This document shows positions 1 through 8,589 of a stretch of 64,000 nucleotides of DNA, piece after piece. The notes under the pieces are model-generated. The model did no database searches. It worked only from the letters and a program-made list of their open reading frames with translations, and had not been told where the DNA came from. Source of the stretch: JAKORR01 sp964608495 (GTDB lineage: Bacteria > Armatimonadota > Zipacnadia > Zipacnadales > FEN-943); the NCBI GenBank assembly GCA_964608495.1, contig CAZSOQ010000001.1, positions 1 through 64,000 of the forward strand, read 5' to 3'. The translations under genes and the position numbers were made by a program. The stretch's first letter is position 1. Each line of letters opens with the position of its first letter.

Positions 1-220
1 GCTCGATGATGGGCAGCCTGGTGCCGGTGATCTTCTCGAGGTAGTCGTTGAGGATGTCAGCGGGGCGCGGGGCGTCCTCGGGGAAGGGATCGGTGACGAT
101 CCGCGCGATCGGCCGCCCGTCCTCGCCCCAGGCCACGAAGGGCGGCTGCATGGACTCGTAGAGGTCAGGCGCGGCGACGGCCGGCAGAGCGATGGCGACG
201 AGCAACATCAGACGGATCAT
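1..220 (-). CDS. Secreted protein, N-terminal part only (DUF4838-type N-terminus likely)
   Basis: Only the first 73 codons are present; the gene runs off the left edge. The ATG at 220 follows a GAGGTGG ribosome-binding site. Residues 1 to about 17 form a signal peptide (MIRLMLLVAIALPAVAA). The segment after it reads like the start of glycosidase-associated N-terminal domains, with an ILNDYLEKITGTRLPI stretch typical of DUF4838 or alpha-glucuronidase-like N domains. The family guess rests on this one motif. A secreted glycan-acting enzyme would fit the rest of the window. Confidence 0.6.
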   Translation of the reverse strand, partial: MIRLMLLVAIALPAVAAPDLYESMQPPFVAWGEDGRPIARIVTDPFPEDAPRPADILNDYLEKITGTRLPIIE

Positions 221-295
221 TGTCCACCTCGCTGGTCACGGCGCAGCCAAGTCCGGCCGCGCGCCCAGGGGTAGCCGCACGGAGCCGAGATCGCC

Positions 296-715
296 CTACA
301 CGTCTGGCGATTCGAGCCCGGAGAGCCCCAGGTAGTCCAGGATGGTCGCGAGGAGCTCCTCCGTCCCGGCGTCTGGGAGCGCTCCGAGGAAGCTGTCGAA
401 GTCAAGCTTGCGCCAGGGCTGGAGGAGGTAGACCACCGCCACGGAGTCGTAGTCCAGGCCCGCGGTGCCTGCAGGGAACGCGACCTCGAACCTGCCCAGG
501 GGCGAAGACGTGGACCTCCTGGTCATGGGCACTATGAGTGCATACGGATGCTCAGGTGCAGCGGAGACGTGGTCGCCACTGACAACAACACACGGACGGT
601 GCTTGGCTTTGCGACCCGTGCCCTCGAGGTCGCTAGAGAGTCGGAGCTTGGCATCATCGAGTGTCCAGACCTGTCCGCGGCGCAGCACCCGTCCCGCGCG
701 GAAGGACTCACTCAT
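296..715 (-). CDS. mazF: Type II toxin-antitoxin toxin, PemK/MazF family
   Basis: A 139-residue protein of the PemK/MazF fold, a ribosome-independent mRNA endonuclease in characterised relatives. Family signs are RGQVWTLD near residue 13, the KHRPCVVVSGD strand, the ALIVPMTRRS segment and a C-terminal TAGLDYDSVAVVYLLQ block. The ATG at 715 overlaps the end of the preceding small gene by eight bases (ATGAGTGA), which implies translational coupling, the usual toxin-antitoxin arrangement. It is somewhat longer than the typical 110 residues because of the loop after the first strand. Substrate sequence cannot be predicted. Toxicity and pairing are inferred from family and overlap. Confidence 0.8.
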   Translation of the reverse strand: MSESFRAGRVLRRGQVWTLDDAKLRLSSDLEGTGRKAKHRPCVVVSGDHVSAAPEHPYALIVPMTRRSTSSPLGRFEVAFPAGTAGLDYDSVAVVYLLQPWRKLDFDSFLGALPDAGTEELLATILDYLGLSGLESPDV

Positions 716-923
716 CCTCGCTGGCATCGTCGGCCAGAGCCTCCCGGTTGACCCCGGCCCGTCCCGGTGCAAGCTCCGACATGAGAGTCTCGTCACGCTC
801 GGCAGCTTGAGGCACGTACAGCGGCCGGTTGAGGTGACCGGCACGCTCCAGCACGGCCCGCAGCCGCGCAACGTCTATGCCAAGACTGCGTGTAAGACCA
901 GCGGTCTCCTTCTGTTCGCCCAT
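708..923 (-). CDS. Probable antitoxin partner of the MazF-type toxin
   Basis: A 71-residue acidic protein immediately upstream of, and overlapping, the PemK/MazF gene. The ATG at 923 is preceded by GGGAG at suitable spacing; a GTG at 968 in the same frame would add 15 residues but lacks a good site. I do not recognise a DNA-binding domain: no clear AbrB or ribbon-helix-helix signature. The C-terminus is rich in Asp and Glu, as toxin-neutralising tails often are. The antitoxin role rests on position, size and the eight-base coupling. Confidence 0.6.
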   Translation of the reverse strand: MGEQKETAGLTRSLGIDVARLRAVLERAGHLNRPLYVPQAAERDETLMSELAPGRAGVNREALADDASEDE

Positions 924-986
924 CGTCAGCGTCTCCCTCGGCCGGCCGGCCCCCGCGGTCACCTCCACGGCTTAGGGACCGTACGG

Positions 987-1152
987 CTAGCGCTGCCAGC
1001 GCGCTCCACTGACAGGATACCCGAGAATGCCGACGGCCTCCAGGTCCATCGGGTAAAGGGCCTTCATCAACCACATGGTTGTGTAGCCGCTGCCGGGCCC
1101 ATGATTCAGCACGGTCCACAGGACCCGGGCCGCGTGGGCCGCGGCGAGCGCG
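987..1152 (-). pseudogene. Possible gene remnant between the sulfatase and the toxin pair
   Basis: In this reading frame the last 55 or so codons before a TAG at 987 look coding: almost every third position is G or C, and the peptide (for example GYTTMWLMKALYPMDLEAVG) has ordinary protein composition. Upstream the frame continues into the 3' end of the sulfatase gene with no independent start or ribosome-binding site. It may be the tail of a decayed gene, or a short gene overlapping the sulfatase. No family recognised. Confidence 0.3.
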
Positions 1153-2565
1153 CTAATCGTCCTGCTGCTGGTTGCGCCTTGTTCTGGCCCGCGCCCTCCC
1201 GGGAGCTCCCCACAGCGGGGCGACGAGCTGGGCGGCCCAGTCATCGAGGGACTTCGTCAGCTCCGCCACGACCTCTCCTTGGCCGGCGGCAAGGTCCCTG
1301 CCTTCGCTGATGTCCTCCTCCAGGTCGTAGAGCTCCGGGGCCCGCTCCCCCAGTCGGACCAGCTTGTGGCGGCCGCGACGCATCGCGTAGTTCGCGCCGC
1401 TGCGCCAAAAGAGCGCGTCGTGGGGCGCGCCGGCGCGCTGGCCTGTCAGGAAGGGCGTCAGGTCCACGCCGTCAATCGGCCGGTCCGCGGGCATGGCGGC
1501 CCCGGCGGCCGCGGCGGCGGTCGGGAACACGTCCAGCGAGATCACGGGCTGGTCGTAGACCTGGCCCGCCCGCAGGCGCGCCGGCCACTGGACGAGGAAG
1601 GGCACCCGTATGCCTCCCTCGTACATGGTGCCCTTGGCGCCGCGCAGCGGAGCGTTCGACGACGCGTTGGCGTTCGGCGGGCCGCCGTTGTCGCTGAAGA
1701 AGAAGACCAGCGTGTCGCGCTCCAGGCCGTGTTGCCGCAGTCGGGCGAGCACGGCGCCGATGGCCTCGTCCATGGCGGTGAGCATGGCCGCGTAGGTGCG
1801 CCGCTTCCTGTCCTCGATGGCGGCGAAACGGTCCACGTACTTCTGCGGGGCCTGCAGCGGAGTGTGCACGGCGTTGAAGGGCAGGTAGAGGAAGAAGGGG
1901 TGCTCGCGGTGGCGATCAAGGAAGGCCACGGCCTCTCGCCCGAAGGCGTCGGTCAGGTACTCCTTCTCGTCCACGGGATCGGTGCCGCGCAGGATCGGGT
2001 TGGGCGTGCCGAGCGCCGGGTCGAGGTAGGGATGGCCGCCATGGAGGAAGCCGAAGAACTCGTCGAACCCGCGCCGGAAGGGATGGAACTCCGGGGCCAT
2101 GCCCAGGTGCCACTTGCCGACGATGCCTGTCGCGTAGCCCGCCTGCTTGAGGACGTTGGCGATGGTGATCTGCGACAGGGGCAGGCCGCGGCCGGCGCCC
2201 TCGGGCGTGAGGCTCTGCGGTCCCGTGTTGAACTCGTGGCCGAATCTCTGCTGGTAGCGGGCGGTGACCAGACCCGCCCGCGTGGGGCTGCAGACGGGGC
2301 AGGACACGTAGCCGCTGGTGAAGCGCAGACCGTTGCGCGCGATGGAGTCGATGTGCGGCGTCGGCACGTCGGTGCAGCCGTGCACGCCCACGTCGGCGTA
2401 GCCGAGGTCGTCGGCCACGATGACGACGATGTTGGGCTTGCGTGGCGGCTGGGCCTGGAGCGTGCCCCGGGCCAGGAGCCCGAGGGTGCCGAGCCCCATC
2501 GCCCGGAGGAAGTCCCTGCGCGGAAGACCGGTCTGAGTGGAACCGCTGGCGCGACTGTCAGGCAT
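1153..2565 (-). CDS. Tat-exported sulfatase (formylglycine-dependent, type I)
   Basis: A 470-residue arylsulfatase-family enzyme that would remove sulfate esters from a carbohydrate outside the cytoplasm. A twin-arginine signal (RRDFLRAMGLGTLG, residues 16-29) is present. The metal-binding start is NIVVIVADDLGYADVG (about 45-60). C92-S-P-T-R is the canonical site whose Cys is oxidised to formylglycine. GKWHLG and FFFSDNGG motifs follow. The ATG at 2565 has GGGGGAG upstream; longer in-frame starts lack such a site. Length is normal. Activity needs a formylglycine-generating enzyme, not seen here. Substrate is unknown. Confidence 0.93.
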   Translation of the reverse strand: MPDSRASGSTQTGLPRRDFLRAMGLGTLGLLARGTLQAQPPRKPNIVVIVADDLGYADVGVHGCTDVPTPHIDSIARNGLRFTSGYVSCPVCSPTRAGLVTARYQQRFGHEFNTGPQSLTPEGAGRGLPLSQITIANVLKQAGYATGIVGKWHLGMAPEFHPFRRGFDEFFGFLHGGHPYLDPALGTPNPILRGTDPVDEKEYLTDAFGREAVAFLDRHREHPFFLYLPFNAVHTPLQAPQKYVDRFAAIEDRKRRTYAAMLTAMDEAIGAVLARLRQHGLERDTLVFFFSDNGGPPNANASSNAPLRGAKGTMYEGGIRVPFLVQWPARLRAGQVYDQPVISLDVFPTAAAAAGAAMPADRPIDGVDLTPFLTGQRAGAPHDALFWRSGANYAMRRGRHKLVRLGERAPELYDLEEDISEGRDLAAGQGEVVAELTKSLDDWAAQLVAPLWGAPGRARARTRRNQQQDD

Positions 2566-2794
2566 GGCAGCTCCCCCTTCTGTCCGTCGTGGACGACAGG
2601 TCCCGGGCGCTGATTCGAGCCCGGTGGCCCTTCCTCCGCCAGTCTCCCAGCCTGCTGGCCCCACTTGCTCTGAAACGCGAGAACGCACCGGCGCCCCAGC
2701 AGGAGCACACCGCTCCGCCCGCGGTGCTAGGCCATTGCCGCGCGTGCGCGTCTAGCGCGGGTGTGGTCTCGCTGTGGGCAGAACGGGACCCGGT

Positions 2795-3988
2795 TCACTC
2801 TGTCCCGTCCTGGCCGCTCAGAGGATCCTCCCCAGGCTCCTGCAGCTTCCGTAACTCAGTCTGTGCTCGCCCGTAGCTGGGATCCAGGCGGAGTGCCTCC
2901 TGCTGGGCGCCTGCAGCCTCCTGCAGGCGCCCTTGTTTCCGCAGGACAACGCCCAGGTTGCACCAGTCCCGGGCGCTATCTGGTGCCAGCTGCAGGACGC
3001 GCCTCGCAGCCTCCTCTGCTGCTGGCCAATCACCTCGCTCGAAGTGGAGGGCACCCAGCAGTGCCCATTCCCTCCTGTCGTATGGATGGTCCTCAAGGTG
3101 AGCCTGTAGCAGCTGCAAAGCATCGCCAGTCATTCCCTGGTGCAACAAGCGCTTCGCCCGCGCCACAGCGCGCTCGGCGTCGTCTGATGGTCCCTCGGCC
3201 TCGGCTGGGGGCGCAGCTCCTTCCTCACAGCCGGGCGGCTGCTGAACTGCTCGCGCCTCGTCCGGGGCCTGGCTCCAGTGCTGTATGGATGGTAGGCCAC
3301 TGCGGTGGAGCACGAGCGCGATCCCTGCCAGCAGGAAGAGCACTGCAGCGACGATCTCAGGCAGGTTCATACGCCTGGAGCGGGCCGAAAGCTCATAGCC
3401 ACTGCCCACCTGGTTCAGCGCAATGTCCCACGTCCCGGTCCCGCGCTCAACATGGGTCGCGTTGCTATGGATGATCCGGCCGGGCATCGTGACCTTCTCC
3501 TGCATGGTGAACATCGCGGCTGCCATTGCTTGCGCCATTTCGTCGCCTGCGGTTCGCATTGCATCAGGTTGGTGCTCAGCTTCCCGGTACCCGCGGTAGC
3601 GGTAGTCGCTGAAGAAGAAGCAGTAGCGTCTCGAGATGTTGTCCTCTCCGAAGGTCACGCGCCACTGGGCCGCTGGCACATTCCGGACCTCGGCACTCAG
3701 GTGATACTCGGCTCCCTGCCAAGAGGCCTCAACTTGGGGTTTCTGCCCTTCGGGGAGGTGCTGCATCCATTGAGCGCTGCTAGTAGCGAGGAGGTTGGCG
3801 AACATGCCCGTGGCCGTGACCTCAATCCGCCGAGACACCGACAGGTTCGGATGGACAGTCGTCCAGACAGTTGCGCGCAACGTGCCGCAGCCCGGTAGCG
3901 CCGCCAACAGCGCGCCGCAGGCCACCAGCCGGACCAGCCGGGCCACATTCACCCCTGACCGATCGCCATCAGCACGGTTCGGACGCAT
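2795..3988 (-). CDS. Membrane-anchored lipoprotein with LppM-like domain and TPR tail
   Basis: A 397-residue protein. The signal peptide ends in the lipobox LPGC (Cys34). Residues about 38-205 resemble LppM/DUF3153 lipoproteins, with a beta-rich region containing CFFFSDYRYRGY. One transmembrane segment lies at about 210-228 (IVAAVLFLLAGIALVLH). From about 260 to the end there are TPR helices (EWALLGALHFERGDWPAAEE and a second copy). The ATG at 3988 has AAGGG seven bases upstream; an ATG at 4018 is possible but less consistent with the lipobox distance. The topology suggests an outer face domain and a TPR tail on the other side. The LppM link is by resemblance, and the function is unknown. Confidence 0.6.
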   Translation of the reverse strand: MRPNRADGDRSGVNVARLVRLVACGALLAALPGCGTLRATVWTTVHPNLSVSRRIEVTATGMFANLLATSSAQWMQHLPEGQKPQVEASWQGAEYHLSAEVRNVPAAQWRVTFGEDNISRRYCFFFSDYRYRGYREAEHQPDAMRTAGDEMAQAMAAAMFTMQEKVTMPGRIIHSNATHVERGTGTWDIALNQVGSGYELSARSRRMNLPEIVAAVLFLLAGIALVLHRSGLPSIQHWSQAPDEARAVQQPPGCEEGAAPPAEAEGPSDDAERAVARAKRLLHQGMTGDALQLLQAHLEDHPYDRREWALLGALHFERGDWPAAEEAARRVLQLAPDSARDWCNLGVVLRKQGRLQEAAGAQQEALRLDPSYGRAQTELRKLQEPGEDPLSGQDGTE

Positions 3989-5072
3989 CACGGCACCCTT
4001 GGCGACCAGGACGTCCATCGTCCTGCCCAACCGTGAGCAGCCGGCTCTTGTCGGCTCCTCGCCGCGTGCTCCCCCGCCCTTTCCTCGCCCGTCAGCTCTT
4101 GGCACTCCTCTGGAAACGACTCACACACCCTACCCCCGCGGGGTGCCACGGCCTGCGCATGGGCTGCTGTGCCGCCGTCCTGTTCAGGCGACCGTCCCCG
4201 CGCAAGTGGCCCCACGGGGCGACCAAGCCCCTCGGCTCGCGCGTGCCGAGTCCCACCAACGATCCCGTCCACCCGCAGACAAGGCGACCCTCCAATCCTT
4301 GGGTTCGCGCCTAACGGCCGCCCCTCAGGCGAGGCGTTGCCCGTCGGGGCTCTGTACAGCTCGCATCGCTAGGGTCAATGCTCGCTGCTATGCCTCGACG
4401 CGCCAGCGCTGTGTCATGGAGTTCCGTGCTCCCCCAAGTCCAGTCGAACAACGCTGCTCGTATACCCACGCGAAAGGCATATTCCCTCCTTGACGCCTCG
4501 CTGCATTATTCTACCGCAGAAAGAGATGCAGACCAACACTCCAGGAGGACCACATCGCAGTGAGTAGGTGGACTATGAGCCTTCGGGGAGCTAAGCGCAG
4601 CGGAGGGGCGCTTACCCGACAACGCGCCTGCAGATGCTGTTCGTTTGATGTGCAGTTGGTCAGACGGCTGTCCGACCGTCGATGGCTAGATCGTCCGCAG
4701 AAGCCCCGGCGCTTGGTCGGCGCTTGGCGCACTCCCCTGGCTCGGTTGGGCAGCGCGTGGTACCCTATCGAGCATTGCCTGGTCTGTCGTGCGGGGAAGC
4801 CCGACTGGCAGCATGGCCGCGAGCGGCCCCCTGGCCCCTGTGTGATCGCCGCATCGCGGACGCGGCCCTCGAGCGCCGAGAACGTCTCTATGACCGCAAG
4901 TCGCGGGGCGGGGGGTATTTCGTGACGAGGGGTCATCCTGGTAGAATGGGCGACGGATTCCCCGCCGGAGACCTCCGCAGGAGGCGTGCCCGCGCCAACA
5001 GGCCGGGCCGCTCCGGGCGCCGAGAGCGCGGCACGGGTGGGCGTGCCGCGCGTGCCCGACCGAGGTAGCAGC
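3989..5072. other. Long gene-poor intergenic region
   Basis: About 1.1 kb between divergent genes with no convincing gene. Open frames here have erratic codon use and no family. The GC content is lower than around it, especially near 4440-4530. An inverted repeat AAGCGC/GCGCTT spans about 4592-4615, and an imperfect hairpin sits near 4318-4336. A TAGAAT hexamer near 4943 could be a -10 element for the downstream membrane protein, but no good -35 accompanies it. It may hold regulatory signals or decayed sequence. Confidence 0.5.
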
Positions 5073-7037
5073 ATGGCTGAGCCCGTCGCGCAGGAGAACC
5101 AGGCAGGCATCAGAGGGCGGTCGCTCGTCTTGGGGGCGCTGCTCGTGCCCGCCGTCATCCTCTGGGTCGCGGGCATGGAGAACATCTACGGCGGGCGTGC
5201 CACCTACCTGTCGGTCTTCTTCCACGCCGTGATCCTCCTGGCCGTGCTCATCGGCCTCAACCGGGTCGTGCGTCTTTTCGCCCCGCGCTGGGCTTTCACG
5301 CGCGCTGAGCTGCTGCTGGTCTACGTCATGATCGGCGCCAGCAGCGGCATCGTCGGCGACCAGTTCCTCGCCATCCTCGTCCCGTCCCTGGCCTACCCCT
5401 TCCGCTACGCCACCGAGGCCAACAAGTGGGCTGAGATCCTCCTGCCCTACCTGCCGTCCCACGCGGTCGTGTCCGATCCCGTGGCCGTCCGGCACTTCTA
5501 CGAGGGCGGCACGATGCTCTACACGGCCGCCAACCTCAAGCCCTGGCTCGGGCCCGGCCTGCTCTGGGCCGGCTTCATCGCCGTCACCCAGCTCATGTGC
5601 CTGGGCGTCAACGTCCTCATCCGCCGACAGTGGACCCAGTACGAGAAGCTGAGCTTCCCGCTCACCATCCTGCCTCTGGAGATGACCGCGCCGGGGCCCC
5701 CTTCCGTCTGGCGCAACAAGCTGCTGTGGCTCGGCTTCGGCATCTCGGCCTTCATTGACATCCTCAACGGCCTCACCTTCTACTTCCCGGCCGTCCCGCA
5801 GATACCCGTCAAGGTCAACTACCTGAAGTTCTCGCCCCGCTGGGCTGCTCCCCTGACCACCACCGGCATCGCCCTCTACCCCTTCGTCATCGGCATCGCC
5901 TACCTCCTGCCCCAGGACCTGACCTTCTCGACCTGGTTCTTCCTGCTCTTCTTCCGCTTCCAGCGCTTCATCTTCTCGTCCCTCGGCTACCCCTCGCCCT
6001 ATCCCTGGACCTCCGCCGGCCATAGCGCCGTCCCCGCCATGCTCGAGCAGGGCATCGGAAGCTACATCGCCGTCGTCGCCTTCGGTCTCTGGGCGGCGCG
6101 GCGTCATCTGGGCGGCGTCTGGGATGTGATCTGGGGTCGCCCCAGCACCACCCGCGAGGGCACGACGGCCATAGGCACCGCCGAGGCCATCGAGTACCGC
6201 CTGGCAGCCGGCTTTATCGCCGTCGGGCTCGTACTCACCACGCTCTGGGCCGCAAGCCTGGGCATGCCCCCGGTCATCGGCCTCGCCTACATGGTCCTCT
6301 ACCTCGTGATCTGCACGGCGATCGCCAAGGTCAGGGCCGAGGCCGGCGCCCCCACGCACGGGTTCCACTTCGCCGGGCCCGACCACATCCTCCTGACGAT
6401 GATCGGCACCAACACCCTCCGGCCCCGCCAGCTCGCCTCCTTCGGGCTCATGTTCGGCTTCAACCGCGCCTACACGGGCGTGCCCATGCCCCACCAGCTC
6501 GAGGGCATGAAGATGGGGGAGATGCTGGGCGCGAGCCGACAGCGCGTCACCGGGGCCATCGCCCTGGCGACCGTCATCGGGTCCTTCGCCGCGGTGTGGG
6601 CCCTGCTGCACCTGTGCTTCCGCGAGGGCGTGGAGCAGATGGGCCACCCGGTGCACGACCTGGCGCCCCAGGGCTGGCAACTGGTCAGCACCTGGCTGAA
6701 CAACCCCGAGGGCCCGAACTGGCCCGGCCTGGGGGGCATAGTGGCCGGCTTCCTCTTCGCTTCCTTCCTCATGGCCATGAGGTTCCGCTTCGTGTGGTGG
6801 CAGTTCCACCCCATCGGTTACGCCATAGCCGCCGACTGGACGACCGGGCTGATCTGGCTGCCGCTGCTCATCGGGTGGGCCGGCAAGACCGGCGTGATGC
6901 GCTACGCCGGGCCCAAGAGCTACCGCCTGGGGGTACCCCTGGCTCTGGGGCTGATACTGGGGGAGTTCGCGGTCGGCGGCTTCTGGTCGGTCCTGGCGAT
7001 GATCACCCGCAAGCCCCAGTACGCCTTCTGGACCTAG
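5073..7037 (+). CDS. Large integral membrane protein, DUF6785/DUF6784 type
   Basis: A 654-residue protein with about a dozen hydrophobic segments. It matches what I know of the DUF6785/DUF6784 membrane proteins that are abundant in Armatimonadota and Planctomycetota genomes. Characteristic stretches are ELLLVYVMIGASSGIVGDQ near residue 90, the QYEKLSFPLTILPLEM block and PTHGFHFAGPDHILL. The layout recalls oligopeptide-type transporters, but no substrate is established. The ATG at 5073 has GAGGTAG upstream; an earlier in-frame start adds only low-complexity residues. In a window full of secreted glycan hydrolases without a recognised importer, uptake of degradation products is a reasonable but untested role. 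Confidence 0.75.
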   Translation: MAEPVAQENQAGIRGRSLVLGALLVPAVILWVAGMENIYGGRATYLSVFFHAVILLAVLIGLNRVVRLFAPRWAFTRAELLLVYVMIGASSGIVGDQFLAILVPSLAYPFRYATEANKWAEILLPYLPSHAVVSDPVAVRHFYEGGTMLYTAANLKPWLGPGLLWAGFIAVTQLMCLGVNVLIRRQWTQYEKLSFPLTILPLEMTAPGPPSVWRNKLLWLGFGISAFIDILNGLTFYFPAVPQIPVKVNYLKFSPRWAAPLTTTGIALYPFVIGIAYLLPQDLTFSTWFFLLFFRFQRFIFSSLGYPSPYPWTSAGHSAVPAMLEQGIGSYIAVVAFGLWAARRHLGGVWDVIWGRPSTTREGTTAIGTAEAIEYRLAAGFIAVGLVLTTLWAASLGMPPVIGLAYMVLYLVICTAIAKVRAEAGAPTHGFHFAGPDHILLTMIGTNTLRPRQLASFGLMFGFNRAYTGVPMPHQLEGMKMGEMLGASRQRVTGAIALATVIGSFAAVWALLHLCFREGVEQMGHPVHDLAPQGWQLVSTWLNNPEGPNWPGLGGIVAGFLFASFLMAMRFRFVWWQFHPIGYAIAADWTTGLIWLPLLIGWAGKTGVMRYAGPKSYRLGVPLALGLILGEFAVGGFWSVLAMITRKPQYAFWT

Positions 7038-7105
7038 ACCGGCGGACGGCCGGGCGCACGGGTCCGCGAGCGCCCGACCCGCCCGCCTGGGGGAACCGAT
7101 CGGGG

Positions 7106-7507
7106 CTAGCCTTCCTCCGTCTCGCTCTCCTCAGCCTCGCCCGCGGCGCGCGAGCTGAAGCGCTCGACCACGGCCTTGATCTGCTCGACCAGCGATCCCA
7201 GGCCGCTGCCTGAGCCGGGGATCGTGAGCAGACGCTCCCCCTCGCCGTCCACTATCAGGAACACGGGTGTGAGGAATAGCCCGCCGCCACCGCCTGCACC
7301 GCTGCCCTCGCCCGCGCCCTCGGACTGCTCTTTGGGGGGCTTGCCGCTGCCGCCGCCTGCGCCGAAGCCCATGCGGACGATGACGGCGGGGATGATCACC
7401 TTGTCGCCGACCTGCACCGGGTCGGACACGACCTTGACGTTCTCGGCGAACTTGGCCATGCCGTCCATGATACTGGTGACGACGCTGCCGGGCTCAACGT
7501 TGGACAT
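7106..7507 (-). CDS. gerW: GerW/YtfJ-family sporulation-type protein
   Basis: A 133-residue GerW (YtfJ) family protein. Family hallmarks are VVSDPVQVGDKVIIPAV, a Gly-rich stretch at about 50-78 and the following PVFLIVDGEGERLL. In Bacillus the homologue is a forespore protein needed for some germination responses, but the family is also found in non-sporulating lineages. The ATG at 7507 lies two bases after the stop of the DUF2953 gene, with GGAGG inside that gene's end. The same neighbour pair (DUF2953 then YtfJ) occurs in Firmicutes, supporting both calls. Confidence 0.9.
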   Translation of the reverse strand: MSNVEPGSVVTSIMDGMAKFAENVKVVSDPVQVGDKVIIPAVIVRMGFGAGGGSGKPPKEQSEGAGEGSGAGGGGGLFLTPVFLIVDGEGERLLTIPGSGSGLGSLVEQIKAVVERFSSRAAGEAEESETEEG

Positions 7508-7509
7508 CG

Positions 7510-8328
7510 CTAGTCAGCCTCCGTGGGTTCGCTCGTGGGTCGCGGTCTGGGTGCGGGCCCCCGGTTCTCGGCTCGCCTGGACTTCGAGGCCCTGCGTGGC
7601 GGTTTGCCCTCCACGAGGAAGAGGAAGGCGGCGAGGGCGGCACGCAGCAGGCCGATGCGGAAGAAGACCCTTATCCGCCGGCTGCCCCTGGGCGTGCACT
7701 TCAGGTCCACGGGGCCGAGGGTCCGGTGGCCGACGAAGCCGGCGATGGCAGTGTCGGCCGTGTCGTTGCCGGTGGGCGACTGGACCACCACCGAGAGGTC
7801 CTTGGCCCGCCAGAGCAGTTCGTGGGCGGCGCGACCAGCGGCCAGGACCAGGTCCCCCAGCTTCTCCAGGCCCAGGCCCTTCTCCGTGATGCGTTCGGTG
7901 ATCGCGCGCCACAGATGCCGGCCGGGCCGGCGACGCCCGGGGGGCTCCTCGGGTCGCGGCTCCGCGGTAGGCGGCCCTGGCTCAGCCGCCTGGTGCTCTG
8001 CCTCACGGGGGCTGACGGGCTTCTTGCGAGCCCTCGCCCGGCGCGTGAAGGGGATGAGGAGGAAACGGCCACGCACCTCGACCGTGGGCCGCAGGCGCAC
8101 TCTTGCCGAGCCCCACCACGCCAGCCGCACGTCCAGCGCCTCCTTCGCCGAGTCGAAAAGCACCTCCAGGTCCCCGATCCACGGCATGACGATCAGAAGG
8201 AGGACGATGGCGCACAGCAGGGCTCCCGGCACCCAGCCGCCGATCCAGTAATAACCGGCCAGGAAGGCCAGGATCAGGGTGGCCTCGAGCAGGAGCACCA
8301 CCAGCGCGACCGATACGAACACTCTCAT
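7510..8328 (-). CDS. DUF2953-family membrane protein, partner of GerW
   Basis: A 272-residue protein with two N-terminal transmembrane segments (about residues 5-25 and 30-50), then a basic and proline-rich middle and a C-terminal half resembling DUF2953 (YtfI-like). Family function is unknown; in Bacillus ytfI adjoins ytfJ. The gene ends two bases before gerW, so the two are surely cotranscribed. The ATG at 8328 is used; a GTG nine bases upstream is an equal alternative, as both have weak ribosome-binding sites. A conserved hydrophobic segment, FRIGLLRAALAAFLFLVE, lies near the C-terminus. Confidence 0.65.
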   Translation of the reverse strand: MRVFVSVALVVLLLEATLILAFLAGYYWIGGWVPGALLCAIVLLLIVMPWIGDLEVLFDSAKEALDVRLAWWGSARVRLRPTVEVRGRFLLIPFTRRARARKKPVSPREAEHQAAEPGPPTAEPRPEEPPGRRRPGRHLWRAITERITEKGLGLEKLGDLVLAAGRAAHELLWRAKDLSVVVQSPTGNDTADTAIAGFVGHRTLGPVDLKCTPRGSRRIRVFFRIGLLRAALAAFLFLVEGKPPRRASKSRRAENRGPAPRPRPTSEPTEAD

Positions 8329-8589
8329 GGGCCTCACGGTCCTGCGGCCCCGTCTGGACCCCCGGTTCAGTCACTGGGGCCTTGGGCCAGGACCGAGGCA
8401 ATGCTACCAGAAGGTGCGGCGCGCACGCCAGAGACCCTTGCGGGACCGGGCGGTCCCTTGGTACAGTCGCCTGGCAAGGGCCCGGGGCCGCACCCGCGGT
8501 CTGGTGGCTCCCGGGCACAGGGGCACGGACGGGCAGCGGGACGCCCGACCCGAGGCCGCGCCCGCCGAAGGGCAAGGAGTGAGCGACCC

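Noticed and set aside
1279..2613. Long open frame opposite the sulfatase gene
   Set aside because: It is an antisense shadow of high-GC coding sequence; its protein has low-complexity Gly, Val and Arg composition and no family, whereas the minus-strand sulfatase is unmistakable.
4309..4347. attC-like string with a GCCTAAC start in the gap before the DUF6785 gene
   Set aside because: The expected GTTAGGC partner is absent and no integrase or gene cassettes are nearby; the pairing is imperfect and typical of high-GC sequence.
4686..6809. Long minus-strand frame opposite the DUF6785 gene
   Set aside because: Composition is an artefact of GC-rich antisense (Gly, Glu, Arg, His rich) and it has no ribosome-binding site or domain.
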